From positions 186,001-250,000 of the forward strand of contig NC_135068.1 of the NCBI RefSeq assembly GCF_051401765.1: 64,000 nt of DNA. Reading direction: 5' to 3'. The notes beneath the pieces were generated by a model that had not been told where the DNA came from, did not search any database, and saw only the letters and a list, made by a program, of their open reading frames with translations. The translations under genes were made by a program, and so were the position numbers. Shown here piece after piece: positions 22,801-35,945 of the stretch; within the stretch, counting starts at the first letter, position 1; each line of letters starts with the position of its first letter. The stretch comes from Calliopsis andreniformis (taxonomy: Eukaryota; Arthropoda; Insecta; Hymenoptera; Andrenidae).

Positions 22801-25684
22801 ATGACCATTACCTTCACACTCGTTGCAATTATTCCTTTTATACGCTGGTAAAACTGTTGTATTTTTATTGTATTTTATGCTTCTTGCGTTGACTTCTAAG
22901 GCCCGAGCTATTCGATCTGGTGAAGCATGAACCCAGTGTGTAGCCTAGGTTGCCCGGAACGTAGAAATGACGATTACTTTCACACTGGTTGCAATTATTC
23001 CGTTTATACGATGGTAAAACTGTTGTATTTATATTGTATTTTATGATTCTGGCGTTGACACATAAGGCCCTAACTATTCGATGTGGTGGAGCCACGGCCT
23101 AGAGTGAAGCCAAGGTTGCCCGGAACGTAGAAATAACCATTAATTTCACACTGGTTGCAATTACTCCTGTTATACAACGGAAAAACTGTTGTATTTTTAT
23201 TGTATTTTATGATTCTGGCGTTGACTTCTAAGGCCCGAGCTATTCGATCTGGTGGAGCGACGCCCTAGAGTGAAGCCAACGTTGCCCGGAACGTACAAAT
23301 AACCATTAATTTCACACTGGTTGCAATTACTCCTGTTATACCATGGAAAAACTGTTGTATTTTTATTGTATTTTATGCTCCTGGCGTTGACTTATGAGGG
23401 CCGAGCTATTCGATCTTGCGAAGCATCGGCCTAGAGTGAAGCCTAGGTCGCCCGGAACGTAGAAATGACCATTACTTGCACACTGGTTGCAATTATTTCT
23501 ATTATACGATGGAAAAACTGTTGTATTTTTATTGTATTTTATGATTCTGGCGTTGACTTCTAAGGCCCGAGCTATTCGATCTGGTGGAGCGACGCCCTAG
23601 AGTGAAGCCAAGGTTGCCCGGAACGTAGAAATAACCATTAATTTCACTCTGGTTGCAATTACTCCTGTTATACCATGGAAAAACTGTTGTATTTTTATTG
23701 TATTTTATGCTTCTGGCGTCGACTTCTAAGGCCCGAGCTATTCGATCTTGCGAAGCATCGCCGTAGAGTGAAGCCTAGGTCGCCCGAAACGTAGAAACAA
23801 CCATTAATTTCACACTGGTTGCAATTACTGCTGTTATACGAAGGACAAACTGTTGTATTTTTATTGTATTTTATGCTTCTGGCGCCGAATTCTGAGCCCC
23901 TAGCTATTCGATATGTTGGATCAGCGCCCTAGAGTGAAACCTAGGTCGCCCGAAAAGTAGAAATGGCCATTACTTTCACACCAGTTGCAATTATTCCTTT
24001 TATACGAAGGAAAACTGTTGTATTTATACTGTATATTATGCTTCTGGCGTTGACTCCTAAGGCCCTAACTATTCGATGTGGTGGAGCGACGCCCTAGAGT
24101 GAAGCCAAGGTTGCCCGGAACGTAGAAATAACCATTAATTTCACACTGGTTGCAATTACTCCTGTTACACAATGGAAAAACATTTGTATTTTTATTGTAT
24201 TTTATGCTTCAGGCGTTGACTTCTAAGGCCCGAGCTATACGATTTGGTGGAGCAACGAGCTAGAGTGAAGCCTAGGTTGCCCAGAACGTAGAAATGAACA
24301 TTACTTTCACACTGGTTGCAATTATTTCTAATATACAATGGAAAAACTGTTGTATTTTTATTGTATTTTATGCTTCTGTCGTTGACTTCTAAGGCCCGAG
24401 CTATTCGATCTGGTGGAGCGACGCCCTAGAGTGAAGCCAAGGTTGCCCGGAACGTAGAAATAACCATTAATTTCACACTGGTTGCAATTACTCCAGTTAT
24501 ACGATGGAAAAACTGTTGTATTTTTATTGTAATTTCTGCTTCTGGCTTTGGCTTCTAAGGACCGAGCTGTCCGATCTGGTGCAGCAACACCCTAGGGTGA
24601 AACCTAGGTTTCCCGGAACGTAGAAATAAACATTAATTGCACACTGGTTGCACTTACTCCTGTTGTACGATGGAAAAACTGTTGTATTTTTATTGTATTT
24701 TATGCTTCTGGCGTTGACTTCTAAGGGCCGAGCTATTCGATCTGGTGGAGCAACGCCCTAGAGTAAAGAATAGGTTGCCCGGAACGTAGAAATAACCATT
24801 AATTGCACACTGGATGCAATTATTCCTGTTATACGATGGAAAAACTGTTGTGTTTTTATTGTATTTTATGCTTCTGGCGTTGAATTCTGATCCACTAGCT
24901 ATTCGAAATGTTGGAGCAACGCCGTAGAGTGAAACCTAGGTTGCCCGAAACGTAGAAATGACCATTACTTTCTCACTGGGTGCAATTATTCCTTTTATAC
25001 GATGGAGAAACTGCTGTATTTATATTGTATTTTATGCTTCTGGCGTTGACACCTAAGGCCCTAACTATTCGATGTGGTGCAGCATCGCCCTAGAGTGATG
25101 CCTAGGTTGGCCTGAACCTAGAAATGACCATTACTTTCACATTGGTTGCAATTATTCCTTTCATACGATGGAAAAACTGTTGTATTTATATTGTATTTTA
25201 TGCTTCTGGCGTTGACACATTAGGCCCTAACTATTCGATGTGGTGGAGCCACGCCCTAGAGTGAAGCCTAGGCTGACCGGAACGTAGAAATAACCATTAA
25301 TTTCACACTGGTTGCAATTACTCCTGTTATACAATGGAAAAACTGTTGCATTTTTATTGTATTTTGTGCTTCTGGCGTTGACTTCCAAGCCCCGAACTAT
25401 TCGATTTGGTGGAGCAACGAGCTAGAGTGAAGCCTACGATTCCCGGAACGTAGAAATTACAATTAATTTCACACTGGTTGCAATTACTCCTGTTATACAA
25501 TGGAAAGACTGTTGTATTTATATTGTATTTTATGCTTCTGGCGTTGACACCGAAGGCCCAAACTATTCGATGTGGTGGAGCCACGCCCTAGAGTGAAGCC
25601 TAGGTAGCCCGGAACGTAGAAATTACCATTAATTTCACACTGGTTGCAATTACTCCTGTTATACAATGGAAAAACTGTCGTATT
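22801..25684. repeat. Poorly homogenised transition zone
   Basis: About 17 monomers with many private substitutions. The prevailing 5' monomer types (AAGCATGAACCC, GGCGCTAAATTC) give way to A/B/C-class monomers. Forms seen only rarely elsewhere include TTCTGAGCCCCTAGC, TTCTGATCCACTAGC, TTGCGAAGCATCG and TTGGCCTGAACCTAG. Apart from the dimer at 23210-23873 I see no HOR. Confidence 0.75.
23210..23873. repeat. Dimer HOR (332 bp), two copies
   Basis: A monomer with GGTGGAGCGACGCCCTAG is followed by one with CGATCTTGCGAAGCATCG, and the pair repeats 332 bp later (GGTGGAGCGACG near 23251 and 23583). The second units of each pair diverge at their 3' ends, so this is an older or converted dimer. Confidence 0.75.
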
Positions 25685-26449
25685 TTTATTGTATTTTATG
25701 CTTCAGGCGTTGACTTCTAAGGCCTGAGTTCTTCGATTTGGTGGAACAAGGAGCTAGAGTGAAGCCTAGGTTGCCCGGAGCGTAGAAATAACCATTAATT
25801 TCATGCTGGTTCCAATTACTCCTGTTATACAATGGAAAAACTGTTCTATTTTTATTGTATTTTATGCTTCTGACGTTGACTTCTAAGGCCTGAGTTCTTC
25901 GATTTGGTGGAACAAGGAGCTAGAGTGAAGCCTAGGTTGCCCGGAACGTAGAAATGAATATTACTTTCACACTGGTTGCAATTATTTCTATTATACAATG
26001 GAAAAACTGTTGCATTTTTATTGTATTTTATGCTTCAGGCGTTGACTTCTAAGGCCCGAGCTATTCGATTTGGTGGACCAACGAGCTAGAGTGAAGCCTA
26101 GGTTGCTCGGAACGTAGAAATGAATATTACTTTCACACTGGTTGCAATTACTTCTATTATACTATGGAAAAACTGTTGTATTTTTATTGTATTTTATGCT
26201 TCTGGCGTTGACTTGTAAGGCCCGAGCTATTCGATCTGGTGAAGCATCGCCCTAGAGTGATGCCTAGGTTGGCCTGAACCTAGAAATGGCCATTACTTTC
26301 ACATTGGTTGCAATTATTCCTTTCATACGATGGAACAAACTGTTGTATTTTTATTGTATTTTATGCTTCTGGCGTTGACACATTAGGCCCTAACTATTCG
26401 ATGTGGTGGAGCCACGCCCTAGAGCGAAGCCTAGGTTGACCGGAACGTA

Positions 26450-27205
26450 GAAATAACCATCAATTTCACACTGGTTGCACTTACTCCTGTTATACGATGG
26501 AAAAACTGTTGTACTTTTATTGTATTTTATGATTCTGGCGTAGACTTCTAAGGGCCGAGCCATTCTATCTGGTGCAGCAACGCCCTAGAGTGAAACCTAG
26601 GTTTCCTGGAACGTAGAAATAACCATTATCTTCACACTGGTTGCAATTACTCCTGTTATACGATGGAAAAACTGTTGTACTTTTATTGTATTTTATGCTT
26701 CTGTTGTTGATTTCTAAGGCCCAAGCTATTCGATTTGGTGCAGCAGCGCCCTAGAGTGTAACCTAGGTTTCCCGGAACGTAGAAATAAACATTAATTGCA
26801 CACTGGTTGAACTTACTCCTGTTATACGATGGAAAAACTGTTGTATTTTTATTGTATTTTATGCTTCCGGCGTTGACTTCTAAGGGCCGAGCTATTCGAT
26901 CTGGTGCAGCAACGCCCTAGAGTGAAACCTAGGTTTCCTGGAACGTAGAAATAACCATTATCTTCACACTGGTTTTAATTATTCCTTTTATATGATGGAG
27001 AAACTGTTCTATTTATATTGTATTATATGCTTCTGGCGTTGACACCTAAGGCACTAACTATTCGATATGGTGCAGCAACGCCCTAGAGTGAAGCCTAGAT
27101 TGCCCGGAACGTAGAAATAACAATTAATTTCAAACTGGTTGCAATTACTCCTGTTATACAATGGAAAAACTGTTGTATTTTTACTGTATTTTATGCTTCA
27201 GGCGT
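26450..27205. repeat. 4.5-monomer cassette, copy 1 of 4 at 1827-bp spacing
   Basis: Landmarks are CCATCAATTTCACACTGG at 26457 and TTCGATATGGTGCAGC at 27061. Between them lie GTTGTTGATTTCTAAGG, GGTTGAACTTACTCC and GGTTTTAATTATTCC in fixed order. The 3' edge is where copies 1 and 2 part, after CTTCAGGCGTTGACTTC. Confidence 0.85.
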
Positions 27206-27707
27206 TGACTTCTAAGGCCCGAGCTATTCGATCTTGTGAAGCATCGCCCTAGAGTGAAGCCAAGGTCGCCCGAAACGCAGAAATAACCATTACTTTCACA
27301 CTGGTTGCAATTATTCCTTTTATACGATGGAAAAACTGTTGTATTTATATTGTATTTTATGCTTCTGGCGTTGACACCTAAGGCCCTAACTATTCGATGT
27401 GGTGCAGCAACGCCCTAGAGTGAAACCTTGGTTTCCCGGAACGTAGAAATAACCATTAATTTCACACTGGTTGCAATTACTCCTGTTATACGATGGAGAA
27501 ACTGCTGTATTTATATTGTATTTTATGCTTCTGGCGTTGACACATAAGGCCCTAACTATTCGATGTGGTGCAGCAACGCCCTAGAGTGAAACCTAGGTTT
27601 CCCGGAACGTAGAAATAACTATTAATTTCACACTGTTTGCTATTACTTGTGTTATATAATGGAAAAATTTGTTGTATTTTTATTGTATTTTATGCTTCGG
27701 GCGTTGA

Positions 27708-28039
27708 CTTCTAAGGCACGAGCTATTCGATTTGGTGGAGCAACGAGCTAGAGTGAAGCCTACGTTGCCCGGAACGTAGAAATCAACATTACTTGCACAC
27801 TGGTTGCAATTATTTCTATTATACGGGGGAAAAACTGTTGTATTTTTATTGTATTTTATGCTTCTGGCGTTGACTTCTAAGGCACGAGCTATTCGATTTG
27901 GTGGAGCAACGAGCTAGAGTGAAGCCTAGGTTGCCCGGAACGTAGAAATCAACATTACTTGCACACTGGTTGCAATTATTTCTATTATACGAGGGAAAAA
28001 CTGTTGTATTTTTATTGTGTTTTATGCTTCTGGCGTTGA
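27708..28039. repeat. Two tandem near-identical class A monomers
   Basis: 27708-27873 and 27874-28039 share GGCACGAGCTATTCG, GAAATCAACATTACTTGC and TTTCTATTATACG followed by GGGG or AGGG. They differ at a few bases (TACGTTG/TAGGTTG, CGGGGGAAA/CGAGGGAAA). The pair is carried along in the 3654-bp and 7637-bp copies at about 31.36 and 39.0 kb. Confidence 0.8.
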
Positions 28040-28276
28040 CGTCTAAGGCCCGAGCTATTCGATCTTGTGAAGCATCGCCCTATAGTGAAGCCAAGGTCGC
28101 CCGAAACGCAGAAATAACCATTACTTTCACACTGGATGCAATTATTCCTTTTATACGATGGAAAAACTTTTGTATTTATATTGCATTTTACGTTTCTGGC
28201 GTTGACACATAAGGCCCTAACTATTCGATGTGATGGAGCAACGCCCTAGAGTGTAGCCTAGGACGCCCGGAACGTA

Positions 28277-29032
28277 GAAGTAACCATCAATTTCACACTG
28301 GTTGCACTTACTCCTGTTATACGATGGAAAAACTGTTGTACTTTTATTGTATTTTATGATTCTGGCGTTGACTTCTAAGGGCCGAGCCATTCGATCTGGT
28401 GCAGCAACGCCCTAGAGTGAAACCTAGGTTTCCTGGAACGTAGAAATAACCATTATCTTCACACTGGTTGCAATTACTCCTGTTATACGATGGAAAAACT
28501 GTTGTACTTTTATTGTATTTTATGCTTCTGTTGTTGATTTCTAAGGCCCAAGCTATTCGATTTGGTGCAGCAGCGCCCTAGAGTGTAACCTAGGTTTCCC
28601 GGAACGTAGAAATAAACATTAATTGCACACTGGTTGAACTTACTCCTGTTATACGATGGAAAAACTGTTGTATTTTTATTGTATTTTATGCTTCCGGCGT
28701 TGACTTCTAAGGGCCGAGCTATTCGATCTGGTGCAGCAACGCCCTAGTGTGAAACCTAGGTTTCCTGGAACGTAGAAATAACCATTATCTTCACACTGGT
28801 TTTAATTATTCCTTTTATACGATGGAGAAACTGTTCTATTTATATTGTATTATATGCTTCTGGCGTTGACACCTAAGGCACTAACTATTCGATATGGTGC
28901 AGCAACGCCCTAGAGTGAAGCCTAGATTGCCCGGAACGTAGAAATAACAATTAATTTCAAACTGGTTGCAATTACTCCTGTTATACAATGGAAAAACTGT
29001 TGTGTTTTTACTGTATTTTATGCTTCAGGCGT
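28277..29032. repeat. Cassette copy 2 of 4
   Basis: Landmarks at 28284 and 28888, exactly 1827 bp after copy 1. It is followed by a different seven-monomer segment from that after copy 1: it continues CAAGGCCCTAGCTATTCG, then the GAGTTCTTCGATTTGG monomers. Confidence 0.85.
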
Positions 29033-29533
29033 TGACTTCCAAGGCCCTAGCTATTCGATTTGGTGGTGCAACGAGCTAGAGTGAAGCCTCGGTTGCCCGG
29101 AACGTAGAAATGAATATTACTTTCACACTGGTTGCAATTATTTCTATTAAACAATGGAAAAACTGGTGCATTTTTATTGTATTTTATGCTTCAGGCGTTG
29201 ACTTCTAAGGCCTGAGTTCTTCGATTTGGTGGAACAAGGAGCTAGAGTGAAGCCTAGGTTGCCCGGAGCGTAGAAATAACCATTAATTTCATGCTGGTTG
29301 CAATTACTCCTGTTATACAATGGAAAAACTGTTCTATTTTTATTGTATTTTATGCTTCTGACGTTGACTTCTAAGGCCTGAGTTCTTCGATTTGGTGGAA
29401 CAAGGAGCTAGAGTGAAGCCTAGGTTGCCCGGAACGTAGAAATGAATATTACTTTCACACTGGTTGCAATTATTTCTATTATACAATGGAAAAACTGTTG
29501 CATTTTTATTGTATTTTATGCTTCAGGCGTTGA

Positions 29534-29865
29534 CTTCTAAGGCCCGAGCTATTCGATTTGGTGGACCAACGAGCTAGAGTGAAGCCTAGGTTGCTCGGAA
29601 CGTAGAAATGAATATTACTTTCACACTGGTTGCAATTACTTCTATTATACTATGGAAAAACTGTTGCATTTTTATTGTATTTTATGCTTCAGGCGTTGAC
29701 TTCTAAGGCCCGAGCTATTCGATTTGGTGGACCAACGAGCTAGAGTGAAGCCTAGGTTGCTCGGAACGTAGAAATGAATATTACTTTCACACTGGTTGCA
29801 ATTACTTCTATTATACTATGGAAAAACTGTTGTATTTTTATTGTATTTTATGCTTCTGGCGTTGA
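29534..29865. repeat. Exact one-monomer tandem duplication
   Basis: 29534-29699 and 29700-29865 both carry GATTTGGTGGACCAACGAG, TTGCTCGGAACG, ATGAATATTAC and ACTTCTATTATACTATGG. The only differences noticed are at the 3' end (TGCATTTTT/TGTATTTTT, CTTCAGG/CTTCTGG). The matching place near 26.04 kb has one copy. This explains why the HOR offset changes from 3488 to 3654. Confidence 0.85.
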
Positions 29866-30103
29866 CTTGTAAGGCCCGAGCTATTCGGTCTGGTGAAGCA
29901 TCGCCCTAGAGTGATGCCTAGGTTGGCCTGAACCTAGAAATGGCCATTACTTTCACATTGGTTGCAATTATTCCTTTCATACGATGGAACAAACTGTTGT
30001 ATTTTTATTGTATTTTATGCTTCTGGCGTTGACACATTAGGCCCTAACTATTCGATGTGGTGGAGCCACGCCCTAGAGTGAAGCCTAGGTTGACCGGAAC
30101 GTA

Positions 30104-30859
30104 GAAATAACCATCAATTTCACACTGGTTGCACTTACTCCTGTTATACGATGGAAAAACTGTTGTACTTTTATTGTATTTTATGATTCTGGCGTTGACT
30201 TCTAAGGGCCGAGCCATTCGATCTGGTGCAGCAACGCCCTAGAGTGAAACCTAGGTTTCCTGGAACGTAGAAATAACCATTATCTTCACACTGGTTGCAA
30301 TTACTCCTGTTATACGATGGAAAAACTGTGGTACTTTTATTGTATTTTATGCTTTTGTTGTTGATTTCTAAGGCCCAAGCTATTCGATTTGGTGCAGCAG
30401 CGCCCTAGAGTGTAACCTAGGTTTCCCGGAACGTAGAAATAAACATTAATTGCACACTGGTTGAACTTTCTCCTGTTATACGATGGAAAAACTGTTGTAT
30501 TTTTATTGTATTTTATGCTTCCGGCGTTGACTTCTAAGGGCCGAGCTATTCGATCTGGTGCAGCAACGCCCTAGAGTGAAACCTAGGTTTCCTGGAACGT
30601 AGAAATAACCATTATCTTCACACTGGTTTTAATTATTCCTTTTATGTGATGGAGAAACTGTTCTATTTATATTGTATTATATGCTTCTGGCGTTGACACC
30701 TAAGGCACTAACTATTCGATATGGTGCAGCAACGCCCTAGAGTGAAGCCTAGATTGCCCGGAACGTAGAAATAACAATTAATTTCAAACTGGTTGCAATT
30801 ACTCCTGTTATACAATGGAAAAACTGTTGTATTTTTACTGTATTTTATGCTTCAGGCGT
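30104..30859. repeat. Cassette copy 3 of 4
   Basis: Landmarks at 30111 and 30715, again 1827 bp on. Private changes include CTGTGGTACTTTTATTG, GAACTTTCTCC and TTTTATGTGATGG. The left edge of the 7637-bp duplication (30756) falls inside its last monomer. Confidence 0.85.
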
Positions 30860-31930
30860 TGACTTCTAAGGCCCGAGCTATTCGATCTTGTGAAGCATCG
30901 CCCTAGAGTGAAGCCAAGGTCGCCCGAAACGCAGAAATAACCATTACTTTCACACTGGTTGCAATTATTCCTTTTATACGATGGAAAAACTGTTGTATTT
31001 ATATTGTATTTTATGCTTCTGGCGTTGACACCTAAGGCCCTAACTATTCGATGTGGTGCAGCAACGCCCTAGAGTGAAACCTTGGTTTCCCGGAACGTAG
31101 AAATAACCATTAATTTCACACTGGTTGCAATTACTCCTGTTATACGATGGAGAAACTGCTGTATTTATATTGTATTTTATGCTTCTGGCGTTGACACATA
31201 AGGCCCTAACTATTCGATGTGGTGCAGCAACGCCCTAGAGTGAAACCTAGGTTTCCCGGAACGTAGAAATAACTATTAATTTCACACTGTTTGCTATTAC
31301 TTCTGTTATATAATGGAAAAATTTGTTGTATTTTTATTGTATTTTATGCTTCGGGCGTTGACTTCTAAGGCACGAGCTATTCGATTTGGTGGAGCAACGA
31401 GCTAGAGTGAAGCCTACGTTGCCCGGAACGTAGAAATCAACATTACTTGCACACTGGTTGCAATTATTTCTATTATACGGGGGAAAAACTGTTGTATTTT
31501 TATTGTATTTTATGCTTCTGGCGTTGACTTCTAAGGCACGAGCTATTCGATTTGGTGGAGCAACGAGCTAGAGTGAAGCCTAGGTTGCCCGGAACGTAGA
31601 AATCAACATTACTTGCACACTGGTTGCAATTATTTCTATTATACGAGGGAAAAACTGTTGTATTTTTATTGTGTTTTATGCTTCTGGCGTTGACGTCTAA
31701 GGCCCGAGCTATTCGATCTTGTGAAGCATCGCCCTATAGTGAAGCCAAGGTCGCCCGAAACGCAGAAATAACCATTACTTTCACACTGGATGCAATTATT
31801 CCTTTTATACGATGGAAAAACTTTTGTATTTATATTGCATTTTACGTTTCTGGCGTTGACACATAAGGCCCTAACTATTCGATGTGATGGAGCAACGCCC
31901 TAGAGTGTAGCCTAGGACGCCCGGAACGTA

Positions 31931-32686
31931 GAAGTAACCATCAATTTCACACTGGTTGCACTTACTCCTGTTATACGATGGAAAAACTGTTGTACTTTTA
32001 TTGTATTTTATGATTCTGGCGTTGACTTCTAAGGGCCGAGCCATTCGATCTGGTGCAGCAACGCCCTAGAGTGAAACCTAGGTTTCCTGGAACGTAGAAA
32101 TAACCATTATCTTCACACTGGTTGCAATTACTCCTGTTATACGATGGAAAAACTGTTGTACTTTTATTGTATTTTATGCTTCTGTTGTTGATTTCTAAGG
32201 CCCAAGCTATTCGATTTGGTGCAGCAGCGCCCTAGAGTGTAACCTAGGTTTCCCGGAACGTAGAAATAAACATTAATTGCACACTGGTTGAACTTACTCC
32301 TGTTATACGATGGAAAAACTGTTGTATTTTTATTGTATTTTATGCTTCCGGCGTTGACTTCTAAGGGCCGAGCTATTCGATCTGGTGCAGCAACGCCCTA
32401 GTGTGAAACCTAGGTTTCCTGGAACGTAGAAATAACCATTATCTTCACACTGGTTTTAATTATTCCTTTTATATGATGGAGAAACTGTTCTATTTATATT
32501 GTATTATATGCTTCTGGCGTTGACACCTAAGGCACTAACTATTCGATATGGTGCAGCAACGCCCTAGAGTGAAGCCTAGATTGCCCGGAACGTAGAAATA
32601 ACAATTAATTTCAAACTGGTTGCAATTACTCCTGTTATACAATGGAAAAACTGTTGTATTTTTACTGTATTTTATGCTTCAGGCGT
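31931..32686. repeat. Cassette copy 4 of 4 (also carried to 39568-40323)
   Basis: Landmarks at 31938 and 32542, 1827 bp after copy 3. It lies wholly inside the 7637-bp unit, so a fifth copy exists at 39568-40323 (TTCGATATGG at 40179). Confidence 0.85.
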
Positions 32687-33689
32687 TGACTTCTAAGGCC
32701 CGAGCTATTCGATCTTGTGAAGCATCGCCCTAGAGTGAAGCCAAGGTCGCCCGAAACGCAGAAATAACCATTACTTTCACACTGGTTGCAATTATTCCTT
32801 TTATACGATGGAAAAACTGTTGTATTTATATTGTATTTTATGCTTCTGGCGTTGACACCTAAGGCCCTAACTATTCGATGTGGTGCAGCAACGCCCTAGA
32901 GTGAAACCTTGGTTTCCCGGAACGTAGAAATAACCATTAATTTCACACTGGTTGCAATTACTCCTGTTATACGATGGAGAAACTGCTGTATTTATATTGT
33001 ATTTTATGCTTCTGGCGTTGACACATAAGGCCCTAACTATTCGATGTGGTGCAGCAACGCCCAAGAGTGAAACCTAGGTTTCCCGGAACGTAGAAATAAC
33101 TATTAATTTCACACTGTTTGCTATTACTTCTGTTATATAATGGAAAAATTTGTTGTATTTTTATTGTATTTTATGCTTCAGGCGTTGACTTCTAAGGCCT
33201 GAGTTCTTCGATTTGGTGGAACAAGGAGCTAGAGTGAAGCCTAGGTTGCCCGGAGCGTAGAAATAACCATTAATTTCATGCTGGTTGCAATTACTCCTGT
33301 TATACAATGGAAAAACTGTTCTATTTTTATTGTATTTTATGCTTCTGACGTTGACTTCTAAGGCCTGAGTTCTTCGATTTGGTGGAACAAGGAGCTAGAG
33401 TGAAGCCTAGGTTGCCCGGAACGTAGAAATGAATATTACTTTCACACTGGTTGCAATTACTCCTGTTATACAATGGAAAAACTGTTCTATTTTTATTGTA
33501 TTTTATGCTTCTGGCGTTGACACATTAGGCCCTAACTATTCGATGTGGTGGACCCACGCCCTAGAGTGAAGCCTAGGTTGCCCGGAACGTAGAAATTACC
33601 ATTAATTTCACAATGGTTGCAATTACTCCTGTTATACAATGGAAAAACTGTTGTATTTTTATTGTATTTTATGCTTCAGGCGTTGACTT

Positions 33690-35945
33690 CTAAGGCCCGA
33701 GCTATTCGATTTGGTGGACCAACGAGCTAGAGTGAAGTCTAGGTTGCTCGGAACGTAGAAATGAATATTACATTCACACTGGTTGCAATTACTCCTGTTA
33801 TACAATGGAAAAACTGTTCTATTTTTATTGTATTTTATGCTTCTGACATTGACTTCTAAGGCCTGAGTTCTTCGATTTGGTGGAACAAGGAGCTAGAGTG
33901 AAGCCTAGGTTGCCCGGAACGTAGAAATGACAATTACTTTCACACTGGTTGCAATTATTTCTATTCTACGATGGAAAAACTGTTGTATTTTTATTGTACT
34001 TTATGCTTCTAGCGTTGACTTCTAAGGCCAGAGCTATTCGATCTGGTGCAGCAACGCCCTAGAGTGAAGCCTAGGTCGCCCGAAGCATAGAAATGACCAT
34101 TACCTTCTCACTGGTTGCAATAATTCCTTTTATACGATGGAAAAACTGCTGTATTTATATTGTATTCTATGCCTCTGGCGTTGACTTCTAAAGCCCGATC
34201 TGTTTGTTCTTGTGAAGCATCGCCCTAAAGTAAAGTCTAGGACGCCCGAAACGTAGAAATGACCATTACTTTCACACTGGTTGCAATTATTCCTTTTATA
34301 CGATGGAAAAACTGTTGTATTTATATTGCATTTAATGCTTCTGGCGTTGACACCTAAGTCCCTAACTATTCGATGTGGTGGACCAACGCCCTAGAGTGAA
34401 GCCTAGGTCGCCCGAAACGTAGAAATAACCATTACTTTCACACTGGTTGCAATAATTCCTTTTATACGATGGAAAAACTGCTGTATTTATATTGTATTCT
34501 ATGCCTCTGGCGTTGACTTCTAAAGCCCGATCTGTTTGTTCTTGTGAAGCATCGCCCTAAAGTGAAGTCTAGGACGCCCGAAACGTAGAAATGACCATTA
34601 CTTTCACACTGGTTGCAATTATTCCTTTTATACGATGGAAAAACTGTTGTATTTATATTGTATTTAATGCTTCTGGCGTTGACACCTAAGGCCCTAACTA
34701 TTCGATGTGGTGGACCAACGCCCTAGAGTGAAGCCTAGGTCGCCCGAAACGTAGAAATAACCATTACTTTCACACTGGTTCCAATTATTCCTTTTATACG
34801 ATGGAAAAACTGGTGTATTTTGATTGTATTTTATGCTTCTGGCGTTGACACCTAAGGCCCTAACTATTCTATGTGGTGGAGCAACGCCATAGAGTGAAGC
34901 CTAGGTAGCCCGGAACGTGGAAATGACCAATAGTTTCACACTGGTTGCAATTATTACTGTTATACGATGGAAAGTCTGTTGTATTTTTATTGCATTTTAT
35001 GCTTCTAGCGTTGACTTGTAAGGCCCGAGCTATTCGATCTGGTGAAGCATCGCCCTAGAGTGATGCCTAGGTTGGCCTGAACCTAGAAATGACCATTACT
35101 TTAACACTGGTTGCAATTATTCCTTTTATACGATGGAAAAACTGTTGTATTTATATTGTATTTTATGCTTCCATCGTTGACACATTAGGTCCTAACTATT
35201 CGATGTGGTGGAGCCACGCCCTAGTGTGAAGCCTAGGTTGACCGGAACGTAGAAATAACCATTAATTTCACACTGGTTGCAATTACTCCTGTTATACAAT
35301 GGAAAAACTGTTGCATTTTTATTGTATTTTGTGCTTCTGGCGTTGACTTCTAAGGCCCGAGCTATTCGATTTGGTGGACCAACGAGCTAGAGTGAAGCCT
35401 AGGTTGCTCGGAACGTAGAAATGAATATTACATTCACACTGGTTGCAATTACTCCTGTTATACAATGGAAAAACTGTTCTATTTTTATTGTATTTTATGT
35501 TTCTGACGTTGACTTCTAAGGCCTGAGTTCTTCGATTTGGTGGAACAAGGAGCTAGAGTGAAGCCTAGGTTGCCCGGAACGTAGAAATGACAATTACTTT
35601 CACACTGGTTGCAATTATTTCTATTCTACGATGGAAAAACTGTTGTATTTTTATTGTACTTTATGCTTCTAGCGTTGACTTCTAAGGCCAGAGCTATTCG
35701 ATCTGGTGCAGCAACGCCCTAGAGTGAAGCCTAGGTCGCCCGAAGCATAGAAATGACCATTACCTTCTCACTGGTTGCAATAATTCCTTTTATACGATGG
35801 AAAAACTGCTGTATTTATATTGTATTCTATGCCTCTGGCGTTGACTTCTAAAGCCCGATCTGTTTGTTCTTGTGAAGCATCGCCCTAAAGTGAAGTCTAG
35901 GACGCCCGAAACGTAGAAATGACCATTACTTTCACACTGGTTGCA
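33690..35945. repeat. Displaced 10-mer block inside the 46-mer (1660 bp)
   Basis: About 33690-34285 matches 35350-35945 at offset 1660. Shared features are CGATTTGGTGGACC (ending 33720 and 35380), ATTACATTCACAC, TTTCTATTCTACG, CGAAGCATAGAAATG and CTGTTTGTTCTTGTGAAGC. The match ends where the first copy reads ATTCCTTTTATACG and the second TTTCTATTATACG. Confidence 0.8.
34110..34773. repeat. Dimer HOR (332 bp), two copies
   Basis: GCAATAATTCCTTTTATACG occurs near 34117 and 34449. Each is followed by ATTCTATGCCTCTGG and CTGTTTGTTCTTGTG, and then by a class C monomer with GGTGGACCAACGCCC. The pair recurs in the second 46-mer copy at 41.75-42.4 kb. Confidence 0.8.

Larger units (their letters stand above)
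25685..33180. repeat. Nested 11-mer/22-mer HOR (1827 and 3654 bp)
   Basis: Copy 1 (about 25685-29175) and copy 2 (about 29175-33180) are offset by 3488 bp before, and 3654 bp after, an extra monomer at 29.5-29.9 kb. Inside them a shared cassette recurs every 1827 bp. Two alternative seven-monomer segments fill the gaps: type 1 after 27.2 and 30.86 kb, type 2 after 29.03 kb. A third start, at 33.17-33.45 kb, repeats the GAGTTCTTCGATTTGG pair and then diverges. Confidence 0.8.
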
